Positions 10,310 through 22,493 are shown, counted from the stretch's first letter. The stretch is DNA of 64,000 nt from Protea cynaroides (GCA_028583415.1 CM053266.1:101401799-101465798); one strand, 5' to 3'. Numbers and translations: made by a program. Notes: generated by a model from the letters alone, not told the origin.

Positions 10310-11330
10310 CAAACCCGAACTACGTGGATTCTGATTCCTAGGTCAAACCCTAGGATACGTAGGCCATTTGGGAGAATCCCAAATTCGGATCCACACCTTC
10401 GTCCAGTCGAACTACCCATAGATCCACTAGGATATTTATCCATTCCCATTCAACCTAGGGCCCGAACTACGCAGATTTTGATTCCTAGGTCAAACCCTAG
10501 GATACGTAGGCCATTTGGGAGAATCCCAAATTCAGATCTACACCTTAGTCCACTCGGACTACCCATAGATCCACTAGGATATTTATCCATTCTCAATCAA
10601 CCTAGGGCTCGAATTACGCGGATTCTGATTCCTAGGTCAAACCCTAGGATACGTAGGCCATTTGGGAGAATCCCAAATTCAGATCCAAACCTTAGTCCAC
10701 TCGAACTATCCATAGATCTACTAGAATATTTACCCAAATTTTGACCCAAATAGGGTTATCCAGGTTCGAACTATATGGATTCTGATTCCTAGGGCAAACC
10801 CTAGGATACGTAGGCCATTTGGGAGAATCCCAAATTCGGATCCACACCTTAGTCCACTCGGACTATCCATAGATCCACTAGGATATCCACCCATCAGTTT
10901 GAACTACACGGATTATGATTCCTAGGGCAAACCCTAGGATACGTAGGCCATTTGGGAGAATCCCAAATTCGGATCCACACCTTAGTCCACTCGGACTATC
11001 CATAGATCTACTAGGATATCCCCCATATTTTAACCCAGAAAGGGTTATCCAATCCGAACTACGCAGATTCTGATTCCTAGGGCAAACCCTAGAATACGTA
11101 GGCCATTTGGGAGAATCCCAAATTCAGATCCACACCTTACTCCACTCGGACTATCCATAGATCCACTAGGATATCCCCCATATTTTAACCCAGAAAGGGT
11201 TATCCAATCCGAACTACGTGGATTCTGATTCCTAGGGCAAACCCTAGGATACATAGGCTATTTGGGAGAATCCCAAATTTAGATCTACATCTTAGTCCAC
11301 TTGGACTATCCATAGATCCACTAGGATATT
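10310..11330 (+). repeat. Seven ~150-bp tandem units with two stem-loops each
   Basis: Units begin with GAACTACG near 10327, 10463, 10611, 10766, 10898, 11056 and 11208. Each holds CCTAGGGCAAACCCTAGG (self-complementary ends), then GGATACGTAGGCC, then TTTGGGAGAATCCCAAA (perfect 7-bp arms, GAA loop). The 3' LTR keeps several units either side of the solo LTR (39790-40359 and 42678-42960). A single diverged unit is present at about 47475 and another near 21068, shortly before the PPT. Confidence 0.75.
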
Positions 11331-11935
11331 TATCCATATTCCAACCCAGATAGGGTTATCCACATTTTGACCAGTTACGGTAATCCATATTCCAACTCAC
11401 AATGGATTATCCATATTTTAACCCAAATAGGATTATTCTTAGATCCACTAGGACTATCTATCAGTTCACATGAACTATCCAGATCCTAACCCATAGGGTT
11501 TCTCAACCTTTCAAGCATAATTTTCAACTTGAACAATGAACTTAATCAAGCACAAGAATAAATCACAACCATAAACTTTAATTACACCTGAACTACGATG
11601 GTGAACCTGATTTTCGGAATAATTTTTTGATACGTAGGCAATCTGATGGATACAGATTCGGTTCAATGATATCAAATCACTTGGTTTGGTTCGGTTTAAC
11701 AAATAGAGTCTAGCATAGGAAAGGTATAGGAGACCGATTTCGATCGGATGGTTTGGGTGCCTAACCCCTTCCCATAATCGTAACCTGACACTTACCCAAT
11801 CTCTGATGGACCAGAAATCCAATCTAAGGGTCATGAGTCAATCGAAGTCTTACCTTAGGGTGAGATTTCACATTTCTAAGGTCCTAGACCTTAATCTAGG
11901 TGGCAACTTCCAAGATTTCCATCTTTGTCCTCACA

Positions 11936-13338
11936 GTGGCGACTCTGCTGGGGATATAAACGTCAGACTCCTAAAAATGAAAACTTTTCTTATGTGAATT
12001 GGATGCTAGTTCTTAGGATACTATATTTATGCTTGTATAATATTGCTTTGGGGGGAATGGATTCAGTCACACATTCGTGTGAGTAGCCGAATCGGGTCCC
12101 ATGCAGATGGGGCAGCCCGCTAGGCGAAACACACAACCTTGGCCTATACTTTGTGAGACCACGACAGGCAAGCAGCCTCTAATGAGCATTTCTTGGGTCC
12201 GCCCAAGAATGCGTTATGCTACTCTACGTTGCTTGGATCCTTGCAACATAGGATATAAAGGGATTGGGAGCCCATTATTTTTCGTGCATTCGGTGATAGG
12301 CTACCCCATCCTTGTCAAGGTGACCTTTTCTGTCCTAACCCAGATTGTAGCCCAATGCTTGTTATTTTTTAGTTCATCCCTAAACCGACCCAGTAAAATC
12401 TGCTTAACCATGACATCCATGCTCGAGACGTCGAAGTTCTACCCGTTTTTGTCCTCGATTGGTCAACATGTTAGAATCTACACGATGAACATCTTGAACT
12501 CTCACCCATTGGGAGTATGAGGTATGTATACACCTGTTCTACATCATAGTAGACGGTCACTATATACCCTCCATTAAGTAAGCTCGATGTGTTGAATCTC
12601 TCATTGTTAACACGTCGATTTCAAAAAATGAGCAGAAAATCCCTGTCAAGACATAGATACCATGGTCAAGAAGAAATTTACTAGTTTGTTCATCCATGAA
12701 CCACTTTTGCTAACCATCCCTAATAAGGACAACACATTAATATATCTATTTCAATTTCATCGAATTCGGTAACCCAAGTGGTCAGACCTTGGTACCACTG
12801 ATTATCCATTTTGGAATCACGAGGTCCCAAGACTGAACACATGGCTTAATCAAATTCAATTAAATTGACTTGGATAATGTTTACCCGATTACCCTTATGA
12901 AGGAGCTAACTCTTGTTTGGTTGAGTCATCTTTGATTGTGCATGTGACTTCTTTCATTCCTCTAGATGTCTAGAATCTTGATATATCTCCGTTGGACTTC
13001 AATGCCTTTGGAAAAGAGAATCTGCAACCATATCCACCCTTTTTGGGTGAGAGGCCCCTACAACTAGGGAATTGTCTTGATCTCCCACCTTGAGATCCAT
13101 CCATGTTATCTTTCTAAATGAATCAATGGAAGCCATGAATCTAGATCTTGATTGAACATCAAATTTTGAAAGAAAGGAGGCAACCAGATTTGGGAACACA
13201 ATCAGTAACTTAGTCAATCTGGTCCAATAGAGCATTCAATTTAGGCAGCGACAAGCACCTATACCTGAAAAAGTTTACAATATTCTCATACAGTTAGTCC
13301 TTGGGCTTACTCAAATATCATATTCAGTTCATCTCATA
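11936..13338 (+). other. LARD internal region, leader part, no recognised gene
   Basis: Unique sequence between the PBS and the first tandem array. A 139-codon open frame (12101-12520) contains no gag or other recognisable motif and has no counterpart elsewhere in the window. I see nothing to support translation. Confidence 0.5.
11937..11953 (+). promoter_or_regulatory. Primer binding site of the LARD
   Basis: TGGCGACTCTGCTGGGG begins one base after the LTR end CCTCACA. It is not the iMet type. To my knowledge Ogre/Tat elements use a tRNA-Arg PBS beginning TGGCGACTC, so this fits that group. I could not check it against plant tRNA 3' ends. Confidence 0.65.
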
Positions 13339-14560
13339 ATGAAGGAGAGTTTTAGCCCCTAGGAAAATCCAATCACAGTTCTCGATTCACCCCTGAATTA
13401 AGGAAAGATTCATCCCCTAGGAAAATTCAATCATAGTTCTCGATTTACCTTAGAATTAAGGAAAGATTCAACCCCTAGGAAAATCCAATCATAGTTCTTG
13501 ATTCATCTCTGAATTAAGGAAAGATTCAGCCCCTAGGCAAATCCAATCATAGTTCTCAATGTACCTTAGAATTAAGGAAAGATTTTGTCCCTAGTAAATC
13601 CAATCATAGTTCTCGATTCACCTCAGAATTAAGGAAAGATTCTGTCCCTAGTAAATCTAATCATAGTTCTCGATTCATCTCTGAATTAAGGAAAGATTCA
13701 GCCCCTAGGCAAATCCAATCATAGTTCTCAATGTACCTCAGAATTAAGGAAAGATTCAGCCCCTAGGCATATCCAATCACTGTTCTCAATGTACCTCAGA
13801 ATTAAGGAAAGATTCAGCCCCTAGGTAAATCCAATCATAGTTCTCGATTCATCTCTGAATTAAGGAGAGATTCAGCCCCTAGGCAAATCCAATCATAGTT
13901 CTCAATGTACCTCAGAATTAAGGAAAGATTCAGCCCCTAGGTAAATCCAATCATAGTTCTCGATTCATCTCTGAATTAAGGAGAGATTTAGCCCCTAGGC
14001 AAATCCAATCATAGTTCTCAATGTACCTCAGAATTAAGGAAAGATTCAGTCCCTAGGAAAATTAAATCACCATTCTCCATTCACCTCTGAATTAAGGAGA
14101 GTTTCAATCCCTTGGCAAATCCAATCACCGTTCTCGATTCACCTCTGACTTAAGGAGAGATTTAGCCCCTAGGTAAGTCCAATCACCCTTCCTGATTCAC
14201 CTTTGAATTAAAGAAAGGTTCAGCCCCTAAGCAGGTCCAATCATCATTTCGGTTCATCCAGAATTAAGGAAAAATTCAACCCCTAGGCAGATTCAATCAC
14301 ATCCAGTTCATCTCAGAATCAAAGAAATATTCAGCCCCAAATTCAATCACCATTTTTGGTTCATCTCAGAATTGAAGAAAGGTTCAGCCCCTAGGCAGGT
14401 CCAATTATCATTTCTGTCATCCAGAATTAAGGAAAGATTCAGCCCCTAGGCAGATTCAATCACATCCAGTTCATCTCAGAATCAAAGAAATATTCAGCCC
14501 CAGATTCAACCACCATTTCTGGTTCATCTTAGAACTGAAGAAGGGTTTAACCCTAAGCAA
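13339..14560 (+). repeat. 58-bp tandem array (about 20 units)
   Basis: A GAATTAAGGAAAGATTCAGC - CCCTAGG - CAATCATAGTTCTC unit recurs with starts at 13395, 13453, 13511, 13569, 13626, 13683, 13741, 13799, 13857, 13915, 13973, 14031, 14089, 14147 and 14205. It then continues at 54-56 bp spacing to about 14560. The period is remarkably constant. 58 is not a multiple of three and stops occur in the frames, so it is non-coding. Confidence 0.85.
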
Positions 14561-14639
14561 GTTCAACCATCTCTCCCAAATCATGTTAAAATGGAGGAGG
14601 CATTCAGCCCCTAGGCTTTTTCACCCTTCACCTCCTGTT

Positions 14640-15340
14640 TAGGTTCTGATTCATGTCGGAACTAGGAAAAGTTCCATTTGTCTGAATGCAATTAGCCACT
14701 AGGCTTATCCAACCATCAACTTTGGTTAGGGTTCTGATTCATGTCGGAACTAGGAAAAGTTCCATTCATCTGAATTCAATTAGCCACTAGCCAACCATCA
14801 ACTTTGGTTAGGGTTCTGATTAATGTCGGAACTAGAAAAAGTTCTATTCATCTGAATTCAATTAGCCACTAGGCTTATCCAACCATCAACTTTGGTTAGG
14901 GTTCTGATTCATGTCGAAACTAGGAAAAGTTTCATTCATCTGAATTTAATTACCCACTAGGCTTTTCCAACCATCAACTTTGGTTCAAGTTCTGATTCAT
15001 GTTGGAACTAAGAAGAGTTTCATTCATTTGAATTTAATTAGCCCCTAGTCCTATCCAACCATCAACTTTGGTTCAGGTTTGATTCATGTTGGAACTAAGA
15101 AGAGTCCCATTCATCTGAATTCATTTAGCCACTAGGCTTATCCAATCATCAACTGTGGTTAAGGATCTGATTCATGTTGGAACTAAGAAGAGTTCCATTC
15201 ATTTGAATTTAATTAGCCCCTAGGCTTGTCCAACCGTCAACTCCAGTTCAGGTTCCAATTCATGTTGGAACTAAGAAAAGTTTCATTCATATGAACTCAA
15301 TGTGAGCATGAGTTAGCCTCTAGGCCTGTTCAACCATTAC
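14640..15340 (+). repeat. 88-bp tandem array (about 8 units)
   Basis: Units carry GATTCATGTCGGAACTAGGA, TTCATCTGAATTCAATTAGC and CCAACCATCAACTTTGGTT. Starts are at 14648, 14736, 14818, 14906, 14994, 15081 and 15169, so most spacings are 87-88 bp. It borders the 58-bp array and shares the 'CCACTAGGC / CCCCTAGGC' word with it. Confidence 0.8.
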
Positions 15341-15399
15341 CTCTAGTCCATGTTCCATTTCATGAAGGAATCAAAGAGAATTTCAGTCATTTCAACTCA

Positions 15400-15700
15400 A
15401 TCAATCCATCATCTCTAGCAATTAGAGTCCAATCCATGATTGTCATCCTTGGCCTCTATCAATCGGAGCCCAACCCAAGCAATCCTTGCCTCTAGCAATT
15501 AGAGCCCAGTCCATGACTGTCAATCTTGATCTCTATCAATCAGAGACCAATTCAAAGTCAATCTTGATCTCTATCAATCAGAGACCAATTCAAAGTCAAT
15601 CTTGATCTCTATCAATTAGAGACCAATTCAAAGTCAATCTTGTATCTATCAATCGGAGACCAATTCAAAATCAATCTCTGGCTCTATCAATTAGATCGTG
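15400..15700 (+). repeat. 38-bp tandem repeats and related units
   Basis: GTCAATCTTGATCTCTATCA followed by ATCAGAGACCAATTCAAA is repeated four times from 15519. It is preceded by longer, related units with a 'tctagcaattagag' stretch. Confidence 0.75.
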
Positions 15701-15999
15701 ATCCATGTCTACCATAGCCCAGTGCTACAAGTTAGGATAGCTCGTCAAGAATGGTGAATGAGAAGCATTCCTCATAGCCCGTCAGTAAAGATCAATTCCA
15801 GATTCTAGAGTCATCAGGAGACCATGAAACTTCAGCTATGATAGTGCTATCCCATCACAGGCATTTCTGCCCCATTGGCCAAGGAAATGCTAGAATCCAA
15901 AGAGTTGCCCTCATATTTCTCATTATTCAAAGAGAAAGAACGAAATTTTTTTCGAGTAGTAGGTTAAACCAAAGAAGAGATCCAATGTACCCTAGGCTA
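15701..15999 (+). other. Unique LARD internal sequence, nothing recognised
   Basis: About 300 bp between tandem arrays. No reading frame, PBS or structural motif stands out. Confidence 0.4.
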
Positions 16000-16640
16000 G
16001 GATAGGAACCAGAATCACGGCTAGGGAATGGTCCAATAATGAAACCCTTAACCCATAAACTGGGGCATGAACCAGATTGAACTTGGACCCAAATTGAGTG
16101 CAGTCCAATGAGAAAAGCTAATGACCCCTGAACTGGGGCATGAACCGGATTGACCTTGGGCCTGAATTAGGCATGGTTCAATAAGGAAAGCCATTGAGCC
16201 CTAAGTTGGGCATGAACCAAATTGACTTGGACCCAAATAGAGTACGGTCCAATGAGGAAAGCCATTGAGCCCTAAGCTGGTCACGAACCAGATTGACCTT
16301 GGACCCAAATTGAGTATAGTCTAATAAGGAAAGCCATTATGCCCTAAACTGGGGCATGAACCAAATTGACCTTGGACCTAAACTGAGGGTGGTCTAATGA
16401 AGAAATCCATTGAACCCCCAAGCCGAGGCATAAACTAGTCTAATCTTGGACTTAAAATGGTGTAGTGCAATGGCGATACCCCTTGATCCTCAAGTTGGGG
16501 CACAGGCTAGAATGATTATGAACTCAACTAGAAGTGATCCATTGATGAATCCACAGAACCCCAAACTGGGGCATAAACCAGAGTAACCTTGAGCTTAAAA
16601 AGCAATAGTCCGGTTATAATGGATCCCAATCTGGAAAAAA
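16000..16640 (+). repeat. About 73-bp tandem array (8-9 units)
   Basis: Each unit contains 'aactggggcatgaacc', 'ttggacccaaattgag' and 'gtccaatgaggaaagcc' words, diverging towards the 3' end. There is no conserved open frame. Confidence 0.75.
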
Positions 16641-19600
16641 AAATGTAAGAATTGTATGGAACCCTGAAAGGTAGGCATCTTGCACCTATTGATAGAGGGG
16701 CATGATGAATCCTGATGTTAGAGGTTTGAAGGAAGATTTATTCCCACAACAACTGAAGGTGGTCATCGAAGGCGTTATGCCCAATTGGAGCCGCTTGGAC
16801 GAACTAGTTGTTTCAACTTTCTATTATCGGTATTCGATAGGTCATCCATGTCTAGGTCCATGATTGATATGCTTGTTGACAAGTCCAGTCCAATCTGTCT
16901 TGTAAGTAAAAGAAAATCACCCCGTTTGGGATTTTAAACTTTGTGCTTTGTCTCTTCTATACATTTCCTCTCAATTTCATACATCCTCTGATTCTACGTG
17001 CGCAGTCAATTCTGACTCTGAAGATGATTGAAACGATGAGCCGTCTCTTGAACTTCTATGCCACCTGGCCTCTTAAGAAAGAAAGGTCCAACCCGTCTAG
17101 GAAAGCTTTAAATGATCAATCAGGAGACACAAGAGTACTCTCAAGAAACATGTATTGGAGAAGCTGCCATTTGTTCTACATATGAAAAGATTCCAAGGAA
17201 AGCATTAGATGGTAACAGATCATATCAACAAGTCAGCCAATCAATACAAATGAGTGGAGGATAGATGTGCCACCAAAAGGATAAAAAATTTCAAAGTTCT
17301 TACAAAGTACATCATTTGCAAGCAAGAGATACATGATGAATGATCAATATCAAAATCAAAGAATGAGGCCGTAGGAATACCAAAAAAACAAAAAAAAACA
17401 AAAAAAAAAGGAAAAGAAAATTCAAGCCTATGTTTTATCTACATCAATAATGGGAGATAGTCACATCAGATAGAAAGTGATGATTAACTTCCAGAGGACA
17501 GCATACGGATAAAATCAGAAACTAGATGAACAGTCACAAATGTTCATAAAGTTTACATAAGATCAGAGTACTAACCGGGGCAAAGATGTTCTATCTGATT
17601 GAAAATGTTTGGAAGAAGAAGATTCAAATCCAATATTGAAAGTCATGATTCAACTTTGCCATCAAGCGAAGCACTGCATTATGTGGTGTGGCCTCCACAT
17701 AAAAAAAAAAGGAAAATAGTAAGATGTTGAATGGCATTGGAGCTCGACAGTAAGCCAATTGTCCCTCTCACTTCAAGAAGATGGTAGTTCCAATCAAAGC
17801 CTGATAGCAAGTTCGATCGTTCGTCGAGATTCACAGCATGTTGGACCGGACTTTTGATTTTGGCCAATTACATCCCGCCTTTACAGGAGACGATCTCATC
17901 ACTTCTTCATCATCAGAGAAAGATTTCTCATCGGCATTAGACTCTCTCTCCCGTCTATCAATCTGACGGCCTTCCAAGGAGTCTCTATCATAAGCCCTTC
18001 TTTTGATTATCAGTTTTTATGGCATTGTATCTCGTAATCATGTCATCATTTTATGTACAAATTCATGAATCTGGCTGAAACTCTCATCTGTCGTTCCTTA
18101 CATCCGACGGCTTCCCAAAGGTTCCCAAAAGCCCTTCATTTCTTAAGCCAATAAAATGGGATCTTCTCGGTAAGAAAACTAATTCTACATAAATAATCAA
18201 ACACTCTCCCAATGGTAGGCCCATGTGGACAGTTTCACATCAGTCCTCTCGAACCTTCAACATCAATACTTGTCAACAAACTTAAAGGTTTCAGGCCCAG
18301 ATATGATCGCGACTGATTCGGCATCTCGATGTAGCTTGTTGAGACACGTGTTCCATCTAAACATCTCCAAGAAAGGAAAACATAATTCGGCACCATTTTT
18401 AATTTTGGTGTGGGACTGCATTTCCCTAAGTCACTTTTAGTGATGATTCAAATTGCTACCCACCTATCAATGTGTGTAGGTGTCAACTTAAATAGTGGGG
18501 CAAGGCTACCCATTTGTCATGAAAGTCATGTCGTTCGAATTTCCCCTAAGGGTTTTCAGACCATTGGATAGGACCATAGTTTTGGCAATATCCTTACCAT
18601 ATTAGGACTCTTTATTCAACCCAAGATGGGGTTTGCAAAAAAAGAAAAAAATGAAAAGCAACCTCTGCAAGGAAAAGCAACCCAAGAAACCTCAATGAGC
18701 AACCCACAATACCTCAGTGGGGATAGGCAACCTGATGCAACCCTAAAGCATTTCCCTCATTGGCCCATCATAGAAAAATTTAATGGTTCATGTGGATAAG
18801 TGTCATACCCAGTCTACCCTCCATAAGGAAAGGAACTCCTCTTGCTCTCCAGTGAATCATACTTAGAAGAGTTGAACCAACCATCATCTATTTGCCTTTT
18901 GGGCTCCCTAACATTGCCTTTCAATAGAATTCTATCTTCAAATCCTTTTGTCATGTTAGGGAGAGAGAAAATTCTCATGGCCTAGTTACGGATGTAACCA
19001 AATTCATCAAATCATCAGTTCCCTCATTTTTCAAGATTCAAGAAGGGTTTATCTAAGAAGTCACTTTCTGCAATCAATCTGTCAATCTTCCCTTGACCTT
19101 AGAAGCATGGTCAAATTCTTGATGCAATCCAGATTCAACCAAGTTCTAACTCTGTTAGATTGCCCATTTCCTTCTATCTTGCCCCTAGCACACTATAGTA
19201 GCGGTCTGTCACAACATCCAAACACTGGGGCATAGATATTCCTTATGTAGAGGAATTGAACTTGATCATGAGCATTACATCTAGGATCAATTTGTCTAGT
19301 CTGAAGTCACTGACTTTCCTAGTCAATAGGAGTAGGTCCGTCCAAGTTGGTTTTTGCCAAATTCTCAGTTCTCCCAATCATGTGATGAAGAAAAATGGTT
19401 CATTCATCTTTCAAAATTGGCACAACAATGTTGCAAAGCCCTGAGCTTTTCATGAGTCTAGATCAAGGGCCAAACCCATGTCACATTTCATCGTCGCTTG
19501 ACTGTTCTACCAATTTGATCTACCATAGTGCACAGTCAAAGAACTTAGTTGACCAGATGCCCCTCGACAGTTTAACACCAAGGTCAATCAATAAAATCAC

Positions 19601-19940
19601 TTTGGTTAGAGACTGTCAAGCTCCCTTCATTCTTGTCCAAAATCCTCTCTAGAGTCTCTTTCAATCCAAAATCCAACAACACCAATGTTGGTTGAAGAAA
19701 ATCAGCACTTTCAAATTACATGGAACCTTTCCAAGGGAGCAACCAAGTCATCACTACAGTGCTGAAATTGAGTCAAACTTGCAGTACCAGGTCATAAATG
19801 GCAAATTTCAAATCAAGGTATCATGCCAGCAAAGTCCATGACACCAATTGATACCATGTTTTATGCCTTCACCAACAAAGTAGGGGCAAAAACCTTGGAA
19901 AACTGCCAAGGAATTCACCATCATTTCAAACATGTCGAGC
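16641..19940 (+). other. Long LARD internal stretch without recognised genes
   Basis: About 3.3 kb of unique-looking sequence. It includes an A-rich run at 17385-17420 and a GATAGAGGGGCAT word at about 16693 that resembles the PPT. Short open frames of 60-85 codons occur on both strands but none shows gag, protease, RT or integrase motifs. I see no decayed pol here by eye. Confidence 0.45.
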
Positions 19941-20500
19941 ACTCTACAGGTTCAAAGTCAAGAGACTTCCAAGATGGGTCAGATTTCAACCCTAAAGGTT
20001 CAAAGTCAACAAAGACTTCCTGTGTGGGTCACTTTCGAGCATCCTAAAGGTTCATAGCGACAAAGCTACTTAAGAGGATATTCTAGTTTCCATTCCCGAA
20101 GGTTCATGGCCATAGAACTTCCAAGAAGGATATTCCAATTTTTAATCCTGAAGGTCCAAAGCTGGTAGGAACTTCAAAGATGAGTCATTCAGTATCACCC
20201 TATAAGTGACCTTCTAAGTTCTTGCTCATTTCAGAATCAATAGCAAATTCCTCACCCTAAAAGTGACCAACTGAGTTATTGCTCATTTCATAATCAAATG
20301 CAGAGCCCTAGCTCATCCAAAGTTCAAATCAATCTCAGTCTATAAGTGAATCAAATGCAGAGTCCTAGCCCATCCAAAGTTCAAATCAATCTCAGCCTAT
20401 TAGTGAATCAAATGTAGAGCCCTAGTTCATTCAAAGATCAAGTCAATCTCAGCCTATAAGTGAATCAAATGCAGAGCCCTAGCTTATTCAAAAAAATCAA
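19941..20500 (+). repeat. Two small tandem arrays (~60 bp degenerate, then 57 bp)
   Basis: 19945-20185 holds about five loose units with an AAGGTTCAAAG / GACTTCC pattern. 20285-20490 holds four units of 57 bp (GAATCAAATGCAGAGCCCTA, AGTTCAAATCAATCTCAGCC). Confidence 0.7.
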
Positions 20501-20589
20501 TCTCAGAATCTCAATCAAAAGAGCCTCAGTTCAATCAATGAAAAGACAGCAAGTCCTCCATCCAGATAAATCAAAGCCGAGTCCAAGCT

Positions 20590-21060
20590 CCTGCAATGAG
20601 CTTTGTATTCACAGCCTAGCTCCATACAAGAAGAGGTTTATCAGCCTACAAATGGATCAAGCCGGGTTCAAGCCCACGAGTGCCTTGCATCATGAGTTCC
20701 ACCTCAGCAAGAAGAGGTTCCCAGCCTACAAATGAGCCTTGTATTCACAGCCTAGCTTCATAGAAGAAGAGGTTTATCAGCCTACAAAAGGATCAAGCCG
20801 GGTTCAAGCCCGCGAGTACCTTGCATCATGAGTTCCACCTTAGCAAGAAGAAGTTCCCAGCCTACAAATGAGCCTTGTATTCACAGCCTAGCTTCATACA
20901 AGAAGAGATTTATCAGCCTACAAATGGATCAAGTCGGGTCCAAGCCCGCGAGTACCTTGCATCATGAGTCACACCACAACAAGAAGAGGTTCTCAACCTA
21001 CAAATGAGCCTTGTATTCACAGCCTAGCTTCATACAAGAAGAACAATCACCAATTTTCCA
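20590..21060 (+). repeat. 136-bp tandem array
   Basis: TTGTATTCACAGCCTAGCTC / CATACAAGAAGAGGTTTATC units start at about 20604, 20739, 20875 and 21011, a 135-136 bp period. This is the last array before the PPT. Confidence 0.8.
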
Positions 21061-21238
21061 AGAAGAACAAACCTTCTTGCCAGTCGAACAACGTTCTGGG
21101 CTTAATTTCTAGGACACCCTTAGAATACGTAGGCAGTTTAGTACGAATCACCCTAAGTGCAGCCTAATAAACAATCTCACTCATATCCCAAAAATGAGGT
21201 TCTTTTATCTTCAGGCTTCAATTGGTAACAATCTCAGC

Positions 21239-21252
21239 TAAAGAGGGGCATC
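21239..21252 (+). promoter_or_regulatory. Polypurine tract of the LARD
   Basis: TAAAGAGGGGCATC sits directly before the 3' LTR start TGTAAGCACC at 21253. It is the expected plus-strand priming site. Confidence 0.75.
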
Positions 21253-21420
21253 TGTAAGCACCCCATTTTTGCCACCCTCTGCATAAGTAAACCAATATGA
21301 CAGGTTTCTGGCCTTTAACCCAAAGATTTGTGATTCTCTACTGAACCCCACAGCAGGGTCATGGGCTATTATGAACAGGTTGTGAAATTATCTTCGAAAT
21401 AAGACCGGAATCATCAAATT
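21253..21420 (+). repeat. 3' LTR of the LARD, piece 1
   Basis: It matches 5651-5819, then breaks off at CAAATT, where it joins family A gag sequence that also contains CAAATT. About 713 bp (5820-6532 of the 5' LTR) are missing before the LTR resumes at 36074. Confidence 0.85.
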
Positions 21421-21540
21421 TGTAGGGTTAACCGGTTCTGGATTTCCCAGTGCGTAGTTATTCTCTTGACTAGTCTCCTCCACTGGTGGTGGTGGTGGGA
21501 CTGCGTTTTGGGTCTGTCGGGTCACTCTACGTCCAGACAT
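21421..21540 (-). pseudogene. gag 5' fragment of the second (truncated) A copy
   Basis: It starts at ATG 21540 (M-S-G-R-R-V-T-R-Q) and runs in frame for 40 codons to the junction with LARD LTR sequence. Unlike the full copy it has Gln at codon 9 where the other has TAG. It is cut by a deletion with CAAATT microhomology. Confidence 0.8.
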
Positions 21541-21669
21541 ATTTCTTTTCGGTGATTGGTGGTGCCTGAAAATCATCAAATAGGTTAGAAGTCATTTATA
21601 TTTCATGTAGGCACGCTAACCAATAATCAATTCCAATTCTAGCTCATTTTATAAAAAAAATGTTGTCTT

Positions 21670-21895
21670 TTCTATTGAGGGTCGATGGTGAGGGTCGATG
21701 GTATGTTCGACCCTTAGTATCCGACCCTGGGAATAACCTGTTCTTCCCGAGAGCTGAGGATCGATTCGAGGGTCGATGGGTATCCGACCCTCAGTTCCGA
21801 CCCTTAGTTTTCTGTCAGGTTCCCGAGAGCCGAGGGTCGATGGGAGGGTCGATTCGAGGGTTGATTGTGCTAATCGAATTGTCCGACCCGCGGAC
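21670..21895 (+). promoter_or_regulatory. GGGTCGA motif cluster ahead of the antisense gene, copy 1
   Basis: About ten direct and inverted GAGGGTCGATGG / CGACCCTC words lie between the gag start and the predicted first exon of the opposite-strand gene. The same words form the two clusters in this family's LTRs. No convincing TATA box is seen. Confidence 0.55.
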
Positions 21896-22047
21896 CAAAA
21901 ATCAGATTTTTAAGATCCGATTCTGGGTCATTTCTCACTATTCCTCCTCCGTTTCGACTCGTCTCTCCTCTCTGAGTTGCTACAGTGCTACTCTACTGTT
22001 TTGGATCGGTTTAACTCCGGGTTTCGACGTCCACGTCATCACTACAG

Positions 22048-22488
22048 GTATGTCTTCCCATTTTTACCTATTTTTAGGTTTTCATTTCTAGGTTTTCGCA
22101 CGTTTAACTTGTATTTTCCAAATTAAACTTTTTCCAACCATAAAAATTCGATTTTTATTAGGGGCTTTTGTTATTGGTGTCTTGAGGAACGAATGCCCTC
22201 AAAAAATTTTGAGTTTCATCGGTTGGTTATCGAGAAACTTGAAATTTTCTATTTTTGCCCTAATTTGTCGATATTTTTTATTTTTCTTGAATTTCTTCAA
22301 ATTGGACATCGTCAGTTAAAATTTCCTACTGCATGTGGGTTGTAGGGTATGTTTAAACCTTCATAAGTCCTTATGCCCACTTGTATGGTGAGGAATGGGC
22401 TTAATGGTCAACTTACGTCGTTATTAAAATCAAGTTTCGGATTTTTATCCTATTAACTCCTTGTTTTCCTTCTCTTTCTTATTTGTAG
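22048..22488 (+). other. Predicted leader intron of the antisense gene, copy 1
   Basis: Donor CTACAG|GTATGT; acceptor TTCTCTTTCTTATTTGTAG after a pyrimidine tract. The gene's ATG follows five bases after the acceptor. The second copy keeps both sites (31714-32155). The 441-bp AT-rich segment fits a plant intron. Confidence 0.6.
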
Positions 22489-22493
22489 ATACT

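Larger units (their letters stand above)
5651..11935 (+). repeat. 5' LTR of the LARD (about 6.3 kb)
   Basis: It runs from TGTAAGCACC to CCTCACA, immediately before the PBS. In order: U3 with ~168-bp subrepeats, an AT-rich tract, a 1-kb purine tract with two hairpins, a splice-donor-like site, a TGATC-rich 1.5 kb, a conserved island, 25-bp repeats, seven ~150-bp units, and a unique 3' end. The 3' LTR has the same order. Long Ser/Phe- or Lys/Glu-rich open frames inside it come from the purine tract and are not genes. Confidence 0.85.

Noticed and set aside
12101..12520. 139-codon open frame in the LARD internal region
   Set aside because: No gag, zinc-knuckle or other motif, and no second copy to test conservation. 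The length is within chance for this composition.
13339..14560. CRISPR-like array
   Set aside because: The 58-bp units are contiguous without unique spacers, in a plant retrotransposon. It is a minisatellite.
16641..19940. Possible decayed pol in the LARD internal region
   Set aside because: I looked for F-x-D-D, zinc finger and D-D-E contexts in the frames and saw none. A profile search might still find traces.
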